Assembly: GCF_040054535.1 (NCBI RefSeq)
Contig: NC_090795.1
Span: 6,915,001 to 6,979,000, forward strand
DNA from: Antennarius striatus
Taxonomy: Eukaryota; Chordata; Actinopteri; Lophiiformes; Antennariidae
Direction of reading: 5' to 3'
Length of the DNA: 64,000 nucleotides
This document shows positions 1 through 57,189 of the stretch, one piece after another. The notes under the pieces are model-generated. The model was given only the letters and a program-made list of their open reading frames with translations, searched no databases and was not told where the DNA came from. A program made the position numbers and the translations under genes. Position 1 is the stretch's first letter; each line of letters opens with the position of its first letter.

Positions 1-58
1 GGAAGAGTGAGTCTTGTGTTGTGTTAGGTGATGAAGCGGATGAAGTGGAATAGTTGAC

Positions 59-64
59 TTTAAT
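59..64 (-). terminator. Candidate poly(A) signal of spice1
   Basis: ATTAAA on the minus strand, about 290 nt downstream of the spice1 stop codon at 354-356. It is the first good polyadenylation hexamer variant I see, in an AT-rich stretch. Confidence 0.3.
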
Positions 65-353
65 TCCCATTATAATATAATATACTTGTGTTTCAGATAT
101 TTCATACATATCAAAAGTCATATTGTCATTACAACATCGAACGACGTTACCACACACCCTAGACTTTCTGCTTGATGATGAGTTTGTTAAATCAGGATAC
201 TTTTCTGTTAAGTACAATTACTTCATGCTATTTTAACACATGTTTAGTCTTGCTAAATGTTATAGAAGACACTATCTTTCAAATATCATGAAAAATCTAC
301 TAGCAAAAAGCAGAAGCATTGAGGGAAACGGGTGAACATTCCTCATCTAAATC

Positions 354-3300
354 TCACCGCTTCACAGCAACACCAGTCTGAGACAGGACCTCCCGTTCAC
401 CAATCATCATGGATGACTCTGGACTTCCTCCTTCACCCAAGACCAATACAACAGAATATTTTTCTTGATGTTTTTTAAGTTAAACAGATAAACAGAGACG
501 TGCCAGGTTGGGTCATCATACCTGCTGGTTGAGGGCTGAAGGCAGAAGGAGGAATCAGAGCATCAGAGGGACAAACTCTGGCTGATACGCTTTGCTTCTG
601 TTGCTCAATGAGCTCCAACAGCCGGCCCCTCGCTGCTGCACTCTGTCTGTTTAGCTCCAGGAGGCGCTGTTCCACACTGCTCAAAGAGAGCGGGTTGGGT
701 GATGGAGCCTTTAACAAGAAGACGGAGGAAAGAAATCCCCTTGGATTACCACCTTTGAAACCACTAAGTGGGGCATCCGGTTGTACTGCTGCAAAAATAT
801 GGGTTTGGATTTAACAAGAGAAGCGATCTGAAAGTTTGTCACTTGTCTCCAAAACCCTTGTGTTTAAAATTTTTGTGAAATTTTGATGTGTTGATCTATC
901 AAATTAGTTATAATTCTCTTTCCACTTAAGACCACATTACAAAAATGACGGAATGTTATAAATTCAAAATGCATAAGAAAATCTATTTTATCTTCCACTA
1001 TCCTTCATATAAAAGAACTGCTTTCAATCAAAATTTGTTTCGTCTTTGTTTCGAATGAATGAATTGTGGTAAAACTTTATTTGCACAGTGCATGATGGTG
1101 TTGAGAGACTTCATCTACCTGTTTAGGGAGTTGTTCTCTTTCAGCTTCACTCTTTTCTGCACCGCTGGAAACCGACGTCCTCTTCTCTTCAGCTCTTTGG
1201 GGTGAGGCTATTCCTGCGCTGCCAGAGCTCAAACTACTCTGCTCATTGCTACCCACAGGCGATCCAATGACCTCTGACCCGGGACCCTTAGCCCGGCTAA
1301 GCTGCGCCTTAATCAGGTTGTTCTGTTGACTCAGCTGAGCGATCTCAGCCAGAATGGCCTCTGGAGAGAGCTGGGCGCTGATTGGGCCAGAGGTCACCGA
1401 TAATGAGGATGTGGAGGGCAAGCTGGTGAGAGGAAGGCTGGTGAGGCTGGAGGATGAGCTGTGGCCCTGCATGGTTCTGTAGGAATGCATTATATCTGAA
1501 GGACGGATCTCCTGGTGCGACTCTACGGGGTGAGTCACTGAAAAACAGTAGAAATTAGCTGACGAAGTAGGATATTATGAGGGCAAAAAGTTGAAATCAA
1601 ATAAGTTAAAGCAAGAGGCTGTTACCTGGACTTTGCAAGTTGTTTCTCTGTCTGGGGGAAGACAGTAAGACAGCAGGGGAAATAGAGGCTAGCTTGGAAT
1701 CTCTCTCAGCAAGTGGTGGAGTCTGACAAACTGGAAAGATATTAAAAAGATATAACGCAGTATGTAACACACAAATATCCACACTGAGATACATACAGAA
1801 CACACCTGCAGTTTTAACACCAGAGTCTTTGTGTTGGTGATTGTGTGCCTCCGGTGGTCCTAACCCTCCCATCACCAACACCACCGTATCCAGCTTCTGC
1901 TCCAGCTCTGCTGTTTGCTGCTGCAACCCGACCTGAGAGGAACCAAGGAGAATAAAATAGTACAGCTGGGATCTGTACAGTAAACTGGTGTAACATCATA
2001 CGGTAATCTAACCTGCAGGGCAGCTGCCTCTTCTCTCAGAGTCATCATCTCTGCAGTGAGGGCATCAATCAGTCCACGCTGCTCCCTCACCACCTCCTCC
2101 AGTCGTCTCCTTTCCTGAGCTTCTCTGTGAGCTTCCTCTTCTCTCTATGGAGAGTTAAATTCTAATCTGATCAGTACTTTCAAGAATTAATCCCAATGAG
2201 ATACTTTTTCTTCTTCTCGTCTTCCCAATCAAAATCATTTCAGCTGCTATTATAAATAACAAAAAGTAGCACATCCCTGCATCCAATAAGTTTTTTTAAA
2301 ACTGGAATGATTAACTGATTTATCTTGTAGACGTATGAGTACGTATCTTATTGAATCAGTTACCATACCTGTTTGAGAAGGTGCACTAAACGTCCTAGGG
2401 TGGAGATCAAGGCTACAGAAAATCCAGTGAGGCCTTGTTTTCCATTAACTTTTTGACTCTCTGCTGAAGCAGATACAGTATCACAACTCAGAGCATCCAA
2501 GTCTGCTTCCACCTGACACAACATGGTCTGCAAGAGGCCCAGACTGGACTGGTCCCCACTGAGAGAGGCAGAAGACGAGCAATCCAACTCTGAATTCTGA
2601 CTAATACACTTCCTGGTCTTATTTGTACAACTCTTAATTTTTCCTGGAAAACACAGAAAGAAAAATACACCATCATTTCTTACAGTATTCAGCATTTAAT
2701 ATGACAACATTGTCACATATTATTATGTAGCAACTGTCTTGATATTACCTGGCTGGTAGGGAGGAACCTCGGGATTCAAAACCTGAGAAACTGAGACTGA
2801 CTGTTCCTCCTCGCCTTGATCCGACTTGTTCTGCTTGGGCCGAACATTCTGGACGTACAGTGTGGCGTTAAGTGCTGAAAAAGGGTGGGAGTTTGGGACA
2901 AGAATTTGAAACCTGATCAAAAAATAAATTTTTCCATAACATGATTGCATTAAGTAAAATCTTTTCCCCCTCTCCTTGAGGAGCTCATCTCTTCATCCTA
3001 CCTGTTTGGTCTGGCGCTCTGCCTGAAACAGGATCATCTTTGTTTGTATGGTCCAACCTTGGATGATACTGTTGTCGTGTGGATCGAGACCTTGCCTTCA
3101 TTTTTCGCAGGTTTGTGCTGCAAACAAAGCATCACAAGCTGTTCACTAGTATCAGTTGGATCTGAAACATCAGGCTTCACAGATAAACCCCATCACAAAC
3201 AAATCAACTCTTTATCTCATACTGTGATGTCAGATATCATTTACTATAAAGACTTCATTACCTTTTGACTAGATAGCCTGAACTGCAAGTAGGAGAAGCA

Positions 3301-3506
3301 TCTTCATCACTATAGTCTTCTTCGAAAGCCTCTACTTCATTAAGGGCCTAAAAAATAATCATTTTAAATAGAAAACAAGTTAATAGATAAGTCGTGAATG
3401 TAAAATATTACAGAAGATTAAATTATTAGCGACAAAACAGTATAAAGAAATTGATTTAATTTGATCAAGACATTAAGAAAAAACAAAAATACATGGCTTT
3501 ATCTTG

Positions 3507-3546
<40 letters not shown>

Positions 3547-4662
3547 GTTGGTCCATCATGGACTGGCTGAGCAAGGATAGCCGAGTTGGAGGATTTGGCT
3601 TCTGGTGAACAGGCAGTGCCGAGTCCCAGTTACAGTTCGGAGCCATCGTCACACTGGGGTGGCCTGCGAAAAAACATAAGTACGCTGTATGCATCCAAAA
3701 AGCCAAACATATGTCAGGAGAAATATGTGCTTGCTGAATAACATCTAATCTCCTCAGATGATCAAATATCTTATTGACAACTGTTAAAGTACTCATTTAC
3801 AAACAGTGAAAAACTGAACAGTTTCCAAATGTATTTTTTTCATTTAAAAGTAGACTTATGTATCTGTAGCATTGACAGAATGTTGAAGAAGCTTCCTACC
3901 TGTTTGCCTGCGTGGAGCATCTCCAAACAAGTCTTTGACCACAGCCATAGCTCTGTCAGAGCGAGCTAACACATCCTGCAGCAGCAGCTTATCAGAGAAC
4001 ACCTTCAGCAGTGAAACACATCAATATCGTCATCCTGAGAGGCAAAAGAACTGACACATAGTGAAAAATGCATTTCATGCAAAGGGGAAAAAGAAGCCAC
4101 CATGCTCGTATTAGCACCTTTACTGTTACCAAATCACCTCCCATTCACATACAGTACCTCCCTGATGATGCTGAGGCTAGCTTGATCTAAAGGCGCGGGG
4201 CTTGCATGGTCCCCAAATCGACGCTGTAGGGCTTTCTCTCTCAGCTCCCATTGAGCTGCAGCTTTGTTGTGAGACTTGTGAATCTCATGCCGATGGTTCT
4301 ACAGGAGAAGTAAACAACCACAACAATGAATATGACCTGCAAATGACCAAACTCACTCAATGATGCATAGCAGCATAGCATGAGAGGAAACAGCATGAGC
4401 TACTACTTTAATATAGATCACCATCTTACCAGCTCTGCAGGTGTCAGCTTATGTACAGACAGATCAGTGACAGTGCTCTGAAACCACAGTAACAACAGCA
4501 ATTTCTCAAATGATTTCAAAATGTAGAGATATTTTTTTTTTTTTACACAATGTTGTTGCTCTCAGTACTGACCACCCATTCTCTTTTGGGAGCTGTCCTC
4601 TTTGTGCGAACAGGCCTTTTTCCTTTGACGTGTTGTTGACGACCCGTTCTTACAAACGACAT
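354..4662 (-). CDS. spice1: Spindle and centriole-associated protein 1 (SPICE1), complete, 15 coding exons
   Basis: SPICE1 is a coiled-coil protein of centrioles and the mitotic spindle, needed in vertebrate cells for centriole duplication and spindle assembly. The conceptual protein is 716 aa, shorter than the roughly 855 aa I recall for human. It starts MSFVRTGRQQ and continues with the conserved STVTDLSVHKLTPAEL and HRHEIHKSHNKAAAQWEL blocks. A charged coiled coil spans about residues 365-460, with a shorter one near 640-670. Exons, 5' to 3': 4573-4662, 4430-4477, 4158-4298, 3900-4002, 3545-3663, 3262-3347, 3002-3117, 2749-2874, 2369-2643, 2013-2144, 1806-1932, 1626-1730, 1119-1537, 522-708, 354-430. 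Splice sites are consensus and phases agree throughout. The start is the first ATG, directly after a possible acceptor (TAG). The C-terminal third is divergent and Ser-rich, so the last exons are less certain than the first eight. Confidence 0.9.
3509..3544. repeat. (AC)18 microsatellite forming a spice1 5' splice site
   Basis: On the minus strand the exon ends CAACAG at 3545 and the intron opens directly with (GT)18. The donor dinucleotide is the first repeat unit. Confidence 0.95.
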
Positions 4663-4830
4663 CTATTCAAGTAAATTGAAAAGGTTATATAAATATATCA
4701 GAATTTCCTTGACATTTTGTTTAAATGACAAGGAACATAAGCTAACGTTAGCTAGCTTATCAGGCAAAGACGTGTACGTACGCAACAATTAGGTAATAGT
4801 TGTGTGACAAATATTGAACAAAACACTTAC

Positions 4831-4990
4831 TTCCAAGTCACGAAGCCACGTTTAGCTATCTTAAAAGAACGCTTTCAGTTTTATACCGCTTTACCACCGC
4901 AGCTTCACGATCCACTCAGCTCACTACCATTAAAAACTTCCACTTCGATTCATGACAGATTTTGTAAAGTCGCGCGCCACTTCCTGTGCT
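4831..4990 (-). other. spice1: Probable 5' UTR exon of spice1
   Basis: On the minus strand a strong donor (GGAA followed by gtaagt) lies at 4825-4830, and an acceptor-like TAG sits immediately before the spice1 ATG at 4662. This implies a non-coding first exon ending at 4831 and an intron of about 170 bp. The 5' limit is a guess based on the promoter motifs near 4980-5038. No transcript evidence was available. Confidence 0.4.
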
Positions 4991-5040
4991 GTTGCTACGG
5001 GCGCCGCGTCACAGCTGAGCATGATGGGAAATGAAGTACT
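4976..5040 (-). promoter_or_regulatory. Probable spice1 core promoter (ETS-like and SBS/ZNF143-like motifs)
   Basis: An ETS-type CACTTCCTG lies at about 4978-4986. A CpG-rich stretch follows, then GCATGATGGGAAATGAAGTA at 5019-5038. Read on the minus strand, this last element resembles the ACTACAATTCCCA(G/T)CATGC consensus bound by ZNF143/THAP11 at many TATA-less housekeeping promoters. It sits just upstream of the inferred first exon. The motif reading is by eye. Confidence 0.4.
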
Positions 5041-5869
5041 GGCGAGTAGAGCGGAAGGTGAATCAATGAAATGTGGCGCTAGAGTTAATAAGTAGACTAC
5101 ATATGGAAATAATCAAGTAGATTTTCTCAGATTTGCAGAAAAGTGTCTTCATTCGAGTAAATGTAAACTTACAGAGAATGTCTTTACAAAAATGACGACT
5201 TTAAAATGCTACACCTGTGTTTCAAATCCACTAGATGTCGCTGTCTTTATGTAAATCATGATGCTGCGGGTAAGGCGGAATGCTGTACCTGCAAGTGCAG
5301 CGCCAATCTAAGCACCAATTTATCAGACGTTTCAGGTGCTGTGCTTTTAACCACAAGACGTGTGACAGTTATTCAGAAACGAGTGACTTAAAAAAAATAA
5401 AGTTTGACCAGAGTTTGGGGTAACTGTTATGATGTTAATCTTTGCATTAAGTTAGCAATAATGTTTGACCGGAAAAAGTTGCTAACATTTAGAAATAAAA
5501 GCATTTTCCAGGTTGAATTTAGGTTAAACAACGGACGCAAAAAAAAAAAACACGCAACATCATTACTGAAAACCAATACAAATAAAAGCGAATACTTAAA
5601 GGATAAGACATACACATAAGAAAAAAAAAGATCTGATTTCTCTGCAGAAGCTTTCAGATCCGGATGGCGGGATACTGATTGTCCCAATTGTCTATATTTA
5701 TTCATCTGAATATTTTTTTCAAATTGCATTTGTGGGCGTTGGTAAGTTAAAAAAAAAAGTTCTCTGCAAAACTAAAACGTACGGTCTTACGTCGTGGTTT
5801 TATTTTAAAAGTTTCAACCAGAAGTTATAAGTATTCTTTGCATCTTCACACTAGTGATTCCTGCGGTTT

Positions 5870-11518
<5,649 letters not shown>

Positions 11519-14500
11519 TGACACACAGACCACTCTGCCACATGAGGTCGGGGTTTACCTGTGAGGACTGCGTCAAGACGCCTTCAGGGGAACGCTGCCG
11601 GAGTGGAACTAGCGAGGCAAACTCACATGAAGGACTGTTGAGGCAGCAGGGTCTGCTCTGCTATCGTGTGTGCGTGTGTGGTGTGTCTGTTCAGTGTGTC
11701 CTGTGCGATCTTGGCATGTTTAAATGAGCCCAGCTCAGAATATTATGGGGTAAGATGGATGCAAAACTCGACGCAAAGACAAAACTGTATAATTAAACAG
11801 CCCAGATGGGAAGTAATGCACGCGGCCCGCAGATCAAACAGTGTTTGTGTTTCGCTGTGTCCATGTGTGTGTATGAATAGGGGGAAAATTGTTGGCCTAT
11901 AGGTGCGGGAATGAGTGACGACTGGATGATTTATAGCAACTAAATGAAAAATTGATTCGCAAGCAAAAAAAAGGTCACATGCTGTTTATGCCAGGTGCAC
12001 ATCGGCACTTGTGAACGGTTGGGGCTGGTTTTTACACTACGGTACACTTATGTTTGTTTGTGTTGAAAGCAAGAGAACAGAAAGCATCGGAAAAGATGTT
12101 TTTCTGTATGTTTGGAGGTTAGCGTGAGGTGTGGAGCGATGTGGACGTATGAGTAACTGTGTGTGATCTGTGTGTAATGGGAAATGCACGTGGTGTGATG
12201 TGAAAGGCAGTTGCAATCTCCCCGCAGACCATTTAAATTCAAATGAAGTGAACACGGGACACGGTCTGTGACGCTCCACCCAATGCATGCCACTCAAAAC
12301 AGACAAATACACAAAAAAAAAATGCCTTGAGTGGAAACACAGTTCCCAAAAATTAAAAAAGAAATTCATGCAAGGCTGACAGTAAATGTACCTGAAAAGT
12401 GTGAGTGAGTCGCAGAGACGTCCAAGATGAAAGATGATGGAATTAATTATACGGTGAAAAAATCCCAGCCATCTGCCTCCTTTACTTCACTCTTTTGTGA
12501 AGTGTGTATGTGTGTGTGTGTGTGTGTGTGTATGTGTTTGTGTATTTAACACTCCCCATAGTTTGGTTCAGTGTGTTGGTCAAGGGCATGGGCAGCTCCA
12601 GGGGAACTTTGAGTCATTATTTTCCACTTAAGGTGGGCACAGAAATGGTGCTTAACATTAAAAAAAAAGAAAGAAAAAAGTTCAAGTTGTATTTTTCAGC
12701 CATCCTTTGTCCCGTTGTGCACCCGGGTCAGTGGTAACTCAGTAACATGCAACTTGAGGAATGTACTGCTCCACTAAGCATGATGTCTGAGATGTCCCAC
12801 TGAACTGAGACCGGTATGTTTGTGCCTCATCTGTACGCCCTACAGTCAGAAAGTAATAATCTGTATAACTACGTATGAAATCGGTGCAATTCGATGCAGG
12901 AGTGGCGTTTTTCATATGAATTAAAACCTTTTGAACAGGAAGGTGTGTTCTGAGAGTTAATGTGTTTCCTGTACTATCACAAACGTCTTCCTTTGCTGCT
13001 ACTGCCTCTCTGTATAAGTGATATTTACCCACGACACACTTGGAAATGTGGTTAACAAAATACAAAATGTGCGCTGCAGGAGTTTTACACTAAGAGCTCC
13101 GCCTGAAATTCCCCTCCGAACACAAACAGTCTCTCCTTAAACACTAATTACAGCCGTTCACAGACAGGTATGCCACCCACAGAGGACAGAATGAATACCT
13201 GTCACATCACTCGACAGAGGGGGGGGGGACGACAATGAAGCACAACAATGGACAGTCTGAAACTATATGTGGAGGTGTAGCTTTGGCAAACTCCTCTAAA
13301 AACTCAGCTGTGGTGATGCAGAAAGCCGAGAAGACCGTTGGGGAGTCGCTGGGGGGAGGAAAGGATAAATGGCTCCCTGGCTCCCACTCAGCCGTGGCCC
13401 AATGGATTCTCCATACTGGAGCAGCTGTAGTCAGATTGGTTCTGGGCCGCATCCAAGAAGGTGGGTGGATAGCGGTTGAACTCTAGTCGCTGGGGGGTGG
13501 GGGTGGGGAGTAATAATCGGGTAATGGTCCGTCCACACTGACTCTCCTGAGTTTGAAGATGGAGCGTGGGAGAGGTGTGATTCTGGTAAGTCATGAAGTC
13601 CAAAGTTTTTGTTAAATTCTTTAGCTCAAAATGCAAACCAACCCCTTCCCACTGAGTGGACAGCTGACAACCAAGAGACAGAGACAGACATTTATTCAGG
13701 CCATGGACTGATTAGATTTAATGATTAGGACCCAGATGGACAACCCCCTCTTCCACAATTTCAGTATTGCATTCCTGAACCAGAACTTCCTCAATACGGA
13801 GCACACAGACAATCAGGCCCTACATTCAGACAAATCCCAGAGTCAGAAAAACATACGATCCAGGCAGATTCCTCAGTCAGGTTCCTTCAAAATGAACACC
13901 TAGTAGTAATAGTTCAAGTAAAATATTCCGTCTATGACATGCCTCCATGTGTGAATACAAAAACAATGACAGGAAAAAAAAAATATAAACACATAACCAT
14001 TGGTGTCCACCTTGATAAAAAAAAAAAAAAGAAACAGTCCGGTAAATAGCAGAAATCCGACGGATTTCGGGTTTCGCTGCTTTTGTGTGACGAGGCTAAA
14101 CAGGCGGCATCGGGAATCACGTCATTGGTCGAGAAAGGAGCGGAGGCTGGAGACGGGATTGGAGACGGAGACGATATGAAGACGGACATGAAGGGTGAGA
14201 CAGGAAGGAGGAGGATATAGAGGTGCTGCAGCAGGGTGGTGGCGGTCCAGTTTGGCTTGGGCGTTCTGTCTCAGTGGCATCCCAGCGGTACTTGGCAGTG
14301 AGGCCATAGGACATGAAACATGGGGGTGTGGGGGTGGGGGCTGTAGCTGGGTGCAAAGCTCCGGTGGTCCTTGGTTTCTGGTTCCATCCCTCCCTTTTGA
14401 AGGAATTCACCGGTGCATGTGTGTGTGTATGTTTTGACATCCCCTCCACATCCTGCACCAGCATCTCATGACAGATCAGCTAAAGTCACCTCATGAGAGA

Positions 14501-14949
14501 CCAGAAGGAACTGTCAAAGCTATCACACACGGCCTGCACACACCTACACAAACACTTCCAGACCTACATGCACAGGCAGATAGACACACTCGAATGAATA
14601 CACACACACACACACACACACTCTCACACACACACAAAATGACAAGAGGCAAACCCAGCCTGTGGGGTATACAGATATGATCATTGGTCTCTGAGTTTGA
14701 CTCGTCATGTCTGTGAGTGGACGTGATCGCTCATGCTTGAATGTTTATTCCGTAAAGTCGGCTGTCAAGTCGGTCTTCCGTGCGCCGGCGACAGCCTCCA
14801 CTCCTGACGGTGACCCCCGTCCCCACCGAGGGGTCAGGTCATAGTTCCAGTAAGGCCACAGCGGCGGGGGGAGGGGGGTTAGGGTCACGTGAGTCTGTCC
14901 CCTTGACAACCGTTGCCACGATGAGTGGAAACCTTGGAGAGGTGTGAGG
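11519..14949. other. Convergent 3' regions of shisa2 (+) and atp8a2 (-)
   Basis: No coding exon is visible in these 3.4 kb between two convergent stop codons. The left part should be shisa2 3' UTR; an ATTAAA occurs near 11791 and I see no clear AATAAA. The right part should be atp8a2 3' UTR, with minus-strand AATAAA hexamers at 14744-14749 and 13691-13696. Short TG and CA runs occur at 12509-12530 and 14600-14636. Confidence 0.5.
13691..13696 (-). terminator. Candidate distal poly(A) signal of atp8a2
   Basis: A minus-strand AATAAA about 1.25 kb past the atp8a2 stop codon. A second AATAAA at 14744-14749, about 200 nt past the stop, would give a much shorter 3' UTR. Which one is used cannot be told from sequence. 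Confidence 0.35.
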
Positions 14950-55107
<40,158 letters not shown>

Positions 55108-55350
55108 CTTGCCGTGGCTGAACGCGTCTCGGTGAGGCTGGGACGAAAATGTCGGAGCGGTGTCATGCTCACGGCTGACAGACAGAGAGGTAGTTCGATG
55201 CCCCAGGCCCAGGTGGCGGCCGCCGCCGCTGCTGCTGCTGCTCGGGGATCATCGTTACTCGGCGGTGAAGCGGAGGTAATACGGTGGAGGGCAGGTTGGA
55301 CCGTAGACAGGAAGTCGAAAACGTCTAACTTCCGGTTTACTTTCAAAGTA
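55108..55350 (-). promoter_or_regulatory. atp8a2 5' UTR and CpG-rich promoter region
   Basis: CpG density is clearly higher than in the flanks. On the minus strand a triplet run (AGC)5(GGC)3 at about 55216-55242 sits roughly 110-135 nt upstream of the ATG. An ATG at 55344-55346 opens a different frame that stays open across the atp8a2 start, so an overlapping upstream ORF exists if transcription begins beyond it. The transcription start is not resolved. Confidence 0.45.
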
Positions 55351-57189
55351 AAACACGTTAGGATGGAGATCCAAAATGAGAACTACAGTAAGTGTCTGTT
55401 TCATTTTCCGTGGTGTGAAGCTACCAATTAACTTTTTCTTACAGTATATAGTCATGCACAACAGATTTTCAGGCATAACAAAGCTGCATTTTATTCCATT
55501 TTTAAGGAGCAGTGAAGAAAACCCAAGTCATTCATTATATTACATAGTAACATATTTAACTGTTACATTTACTCTCATCACATTGTAACAATACAAATTT
55601 CCAATGTTGATTTCCATTTCATTAAATAGGAACGAATAAATATTCACTTCTTGACTGAGTAGCCACAAGCTCCTCCCTCCCAAGTCTCCCAGGAGGACAC
55701 TCTGAACAGCTTTCTGAGAAGCGGTTCAACTGGGTGGAACCTTTTCTTCAGCGTGCTCCCACACACAGCATCTTTAACCAGACATTCTTAGGAAACACTC
55801 ACACATTTTGACGTATAATACTGCATCATACCTGCAGTTTTATTAGTGACATGTTCACCGCAGAGATGTTGTAGATCTGGTGTAGTGTTGTCGATAGACA
55901 AAGTGACCCTGAAAACACTGAGTACGCAGCCACATGATCCAACTATGTGACACTAGAAATGACAATGTCTGTGCATGTAAATAAAACATTAAAAGCAGAC
56001 AAGAATATGTTACTAAAATTGCATCTTTCAGGTGTTGCACTGGTACTTGAACTGAAGCAGACTGCAAGAAATTACCCAATTAGACAGAAATTCTGCTTTA
56101 AAGAAGCATCAATTATAACGAATGATTTCAGAGTTAGCTACATATTTGTAAAACCTTTATTTTCTAATTTCACATTCCAAGTTTTTCTTCAGCAGATTTA
56201 TCAGGTCAGTTACTCAATGCAACTTTGTGATTTACATCAGAGTACTTATCAGGCATTGTTCGGGACCAACTGCAGGAACCAAAAGGAAACAATTTCAGGG
56301 TAAACAACACTGTTTTAAAGTGGAGATGATAATCAGGTATACAATGTAAACTATAATGGTCAGCAAGAAAAAAAACCCTCCATATTGCACAACTTATACA
56401 AGAATACAACTATCAATTCCTGATCAAAAATATTATATTTTCATTTGTGCTACGCATGATTAATGACTTCAAAGTGGCTGATTTATTCGGTGACTTGCTA
56501 GTGTGAATTCTGTATTTAAATCATATTAAATTGTATGTAGACACTGACTACAAGTACAAAATTAACTTATTTTAAACACATGGCTCACACAGTTCTCAAT
56601 AAATCATTTCAACAACTTAAAAGGCTCACTTTAAAATCAATGGCAAAACTTTAAAATGGTTAATGCAAAAAAGACGGGATGTTTCCTGCTTCCATTCTAA
56701 ACTGATAACATCTGAGGTGCATCTTGCTTCCAAACCTTTAAATACAAGCAATGCTGACCTATATACAGCTTGAAAAAAATTAGGTCTTAAAGTGTTTTAT
56801 GGAGTCCAGATGCGACACAGATGTCACACGTATCAGGCATTAGAGTTTAAGTCAGACTCGTCAGCAGCAGCTATAGAAGCTCCTTAAATGAATGTCATCC
56901 TCTGACATGAGCCACTGAAGCTTTGACCAGAGAAACAAGTCACAAAAAAAGAATGAATGAAAAATAAAGCATTACATTGCTGAAAACAAAGATTCTAAAA
57001 AAATAAAGTTTTATTAATTCTCTGCATTTATAGTTTCTTTTTCCTTTTGGTTCACCCTTATTAACTTCAACCCAAGGGATATTTTCAAACAAATGCAACC
57101 ATTTAAGCGGTATGTACATGCAAAGCCCACTTAGATCACTTCAGTTCAGCCAGCCGAGAACACAATAGTTGTGTTTATGAGCAAATAGG
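55351..57189. other. Region between atp8a2 promoter and rnf6 stop
   Basis: AT-rich, with no protein-like reading frame I can support. The right part is rnf6 3' UTR; a minus-strand AATAAA lies at 57010-57015, about 175 nt past the rnf6 stop, with further candidates farther left, for example near 56482 and 56156. Nothing else is seen. Confidence 0.5.
57010..57015 (-). terminator. Candidate proximal poly(A) signal of rnf6
   Basis: A minus-strand AATAAA about 175 nt downstream of the rnf6 stop codon at 57190-57192. Confidence 0.4.
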
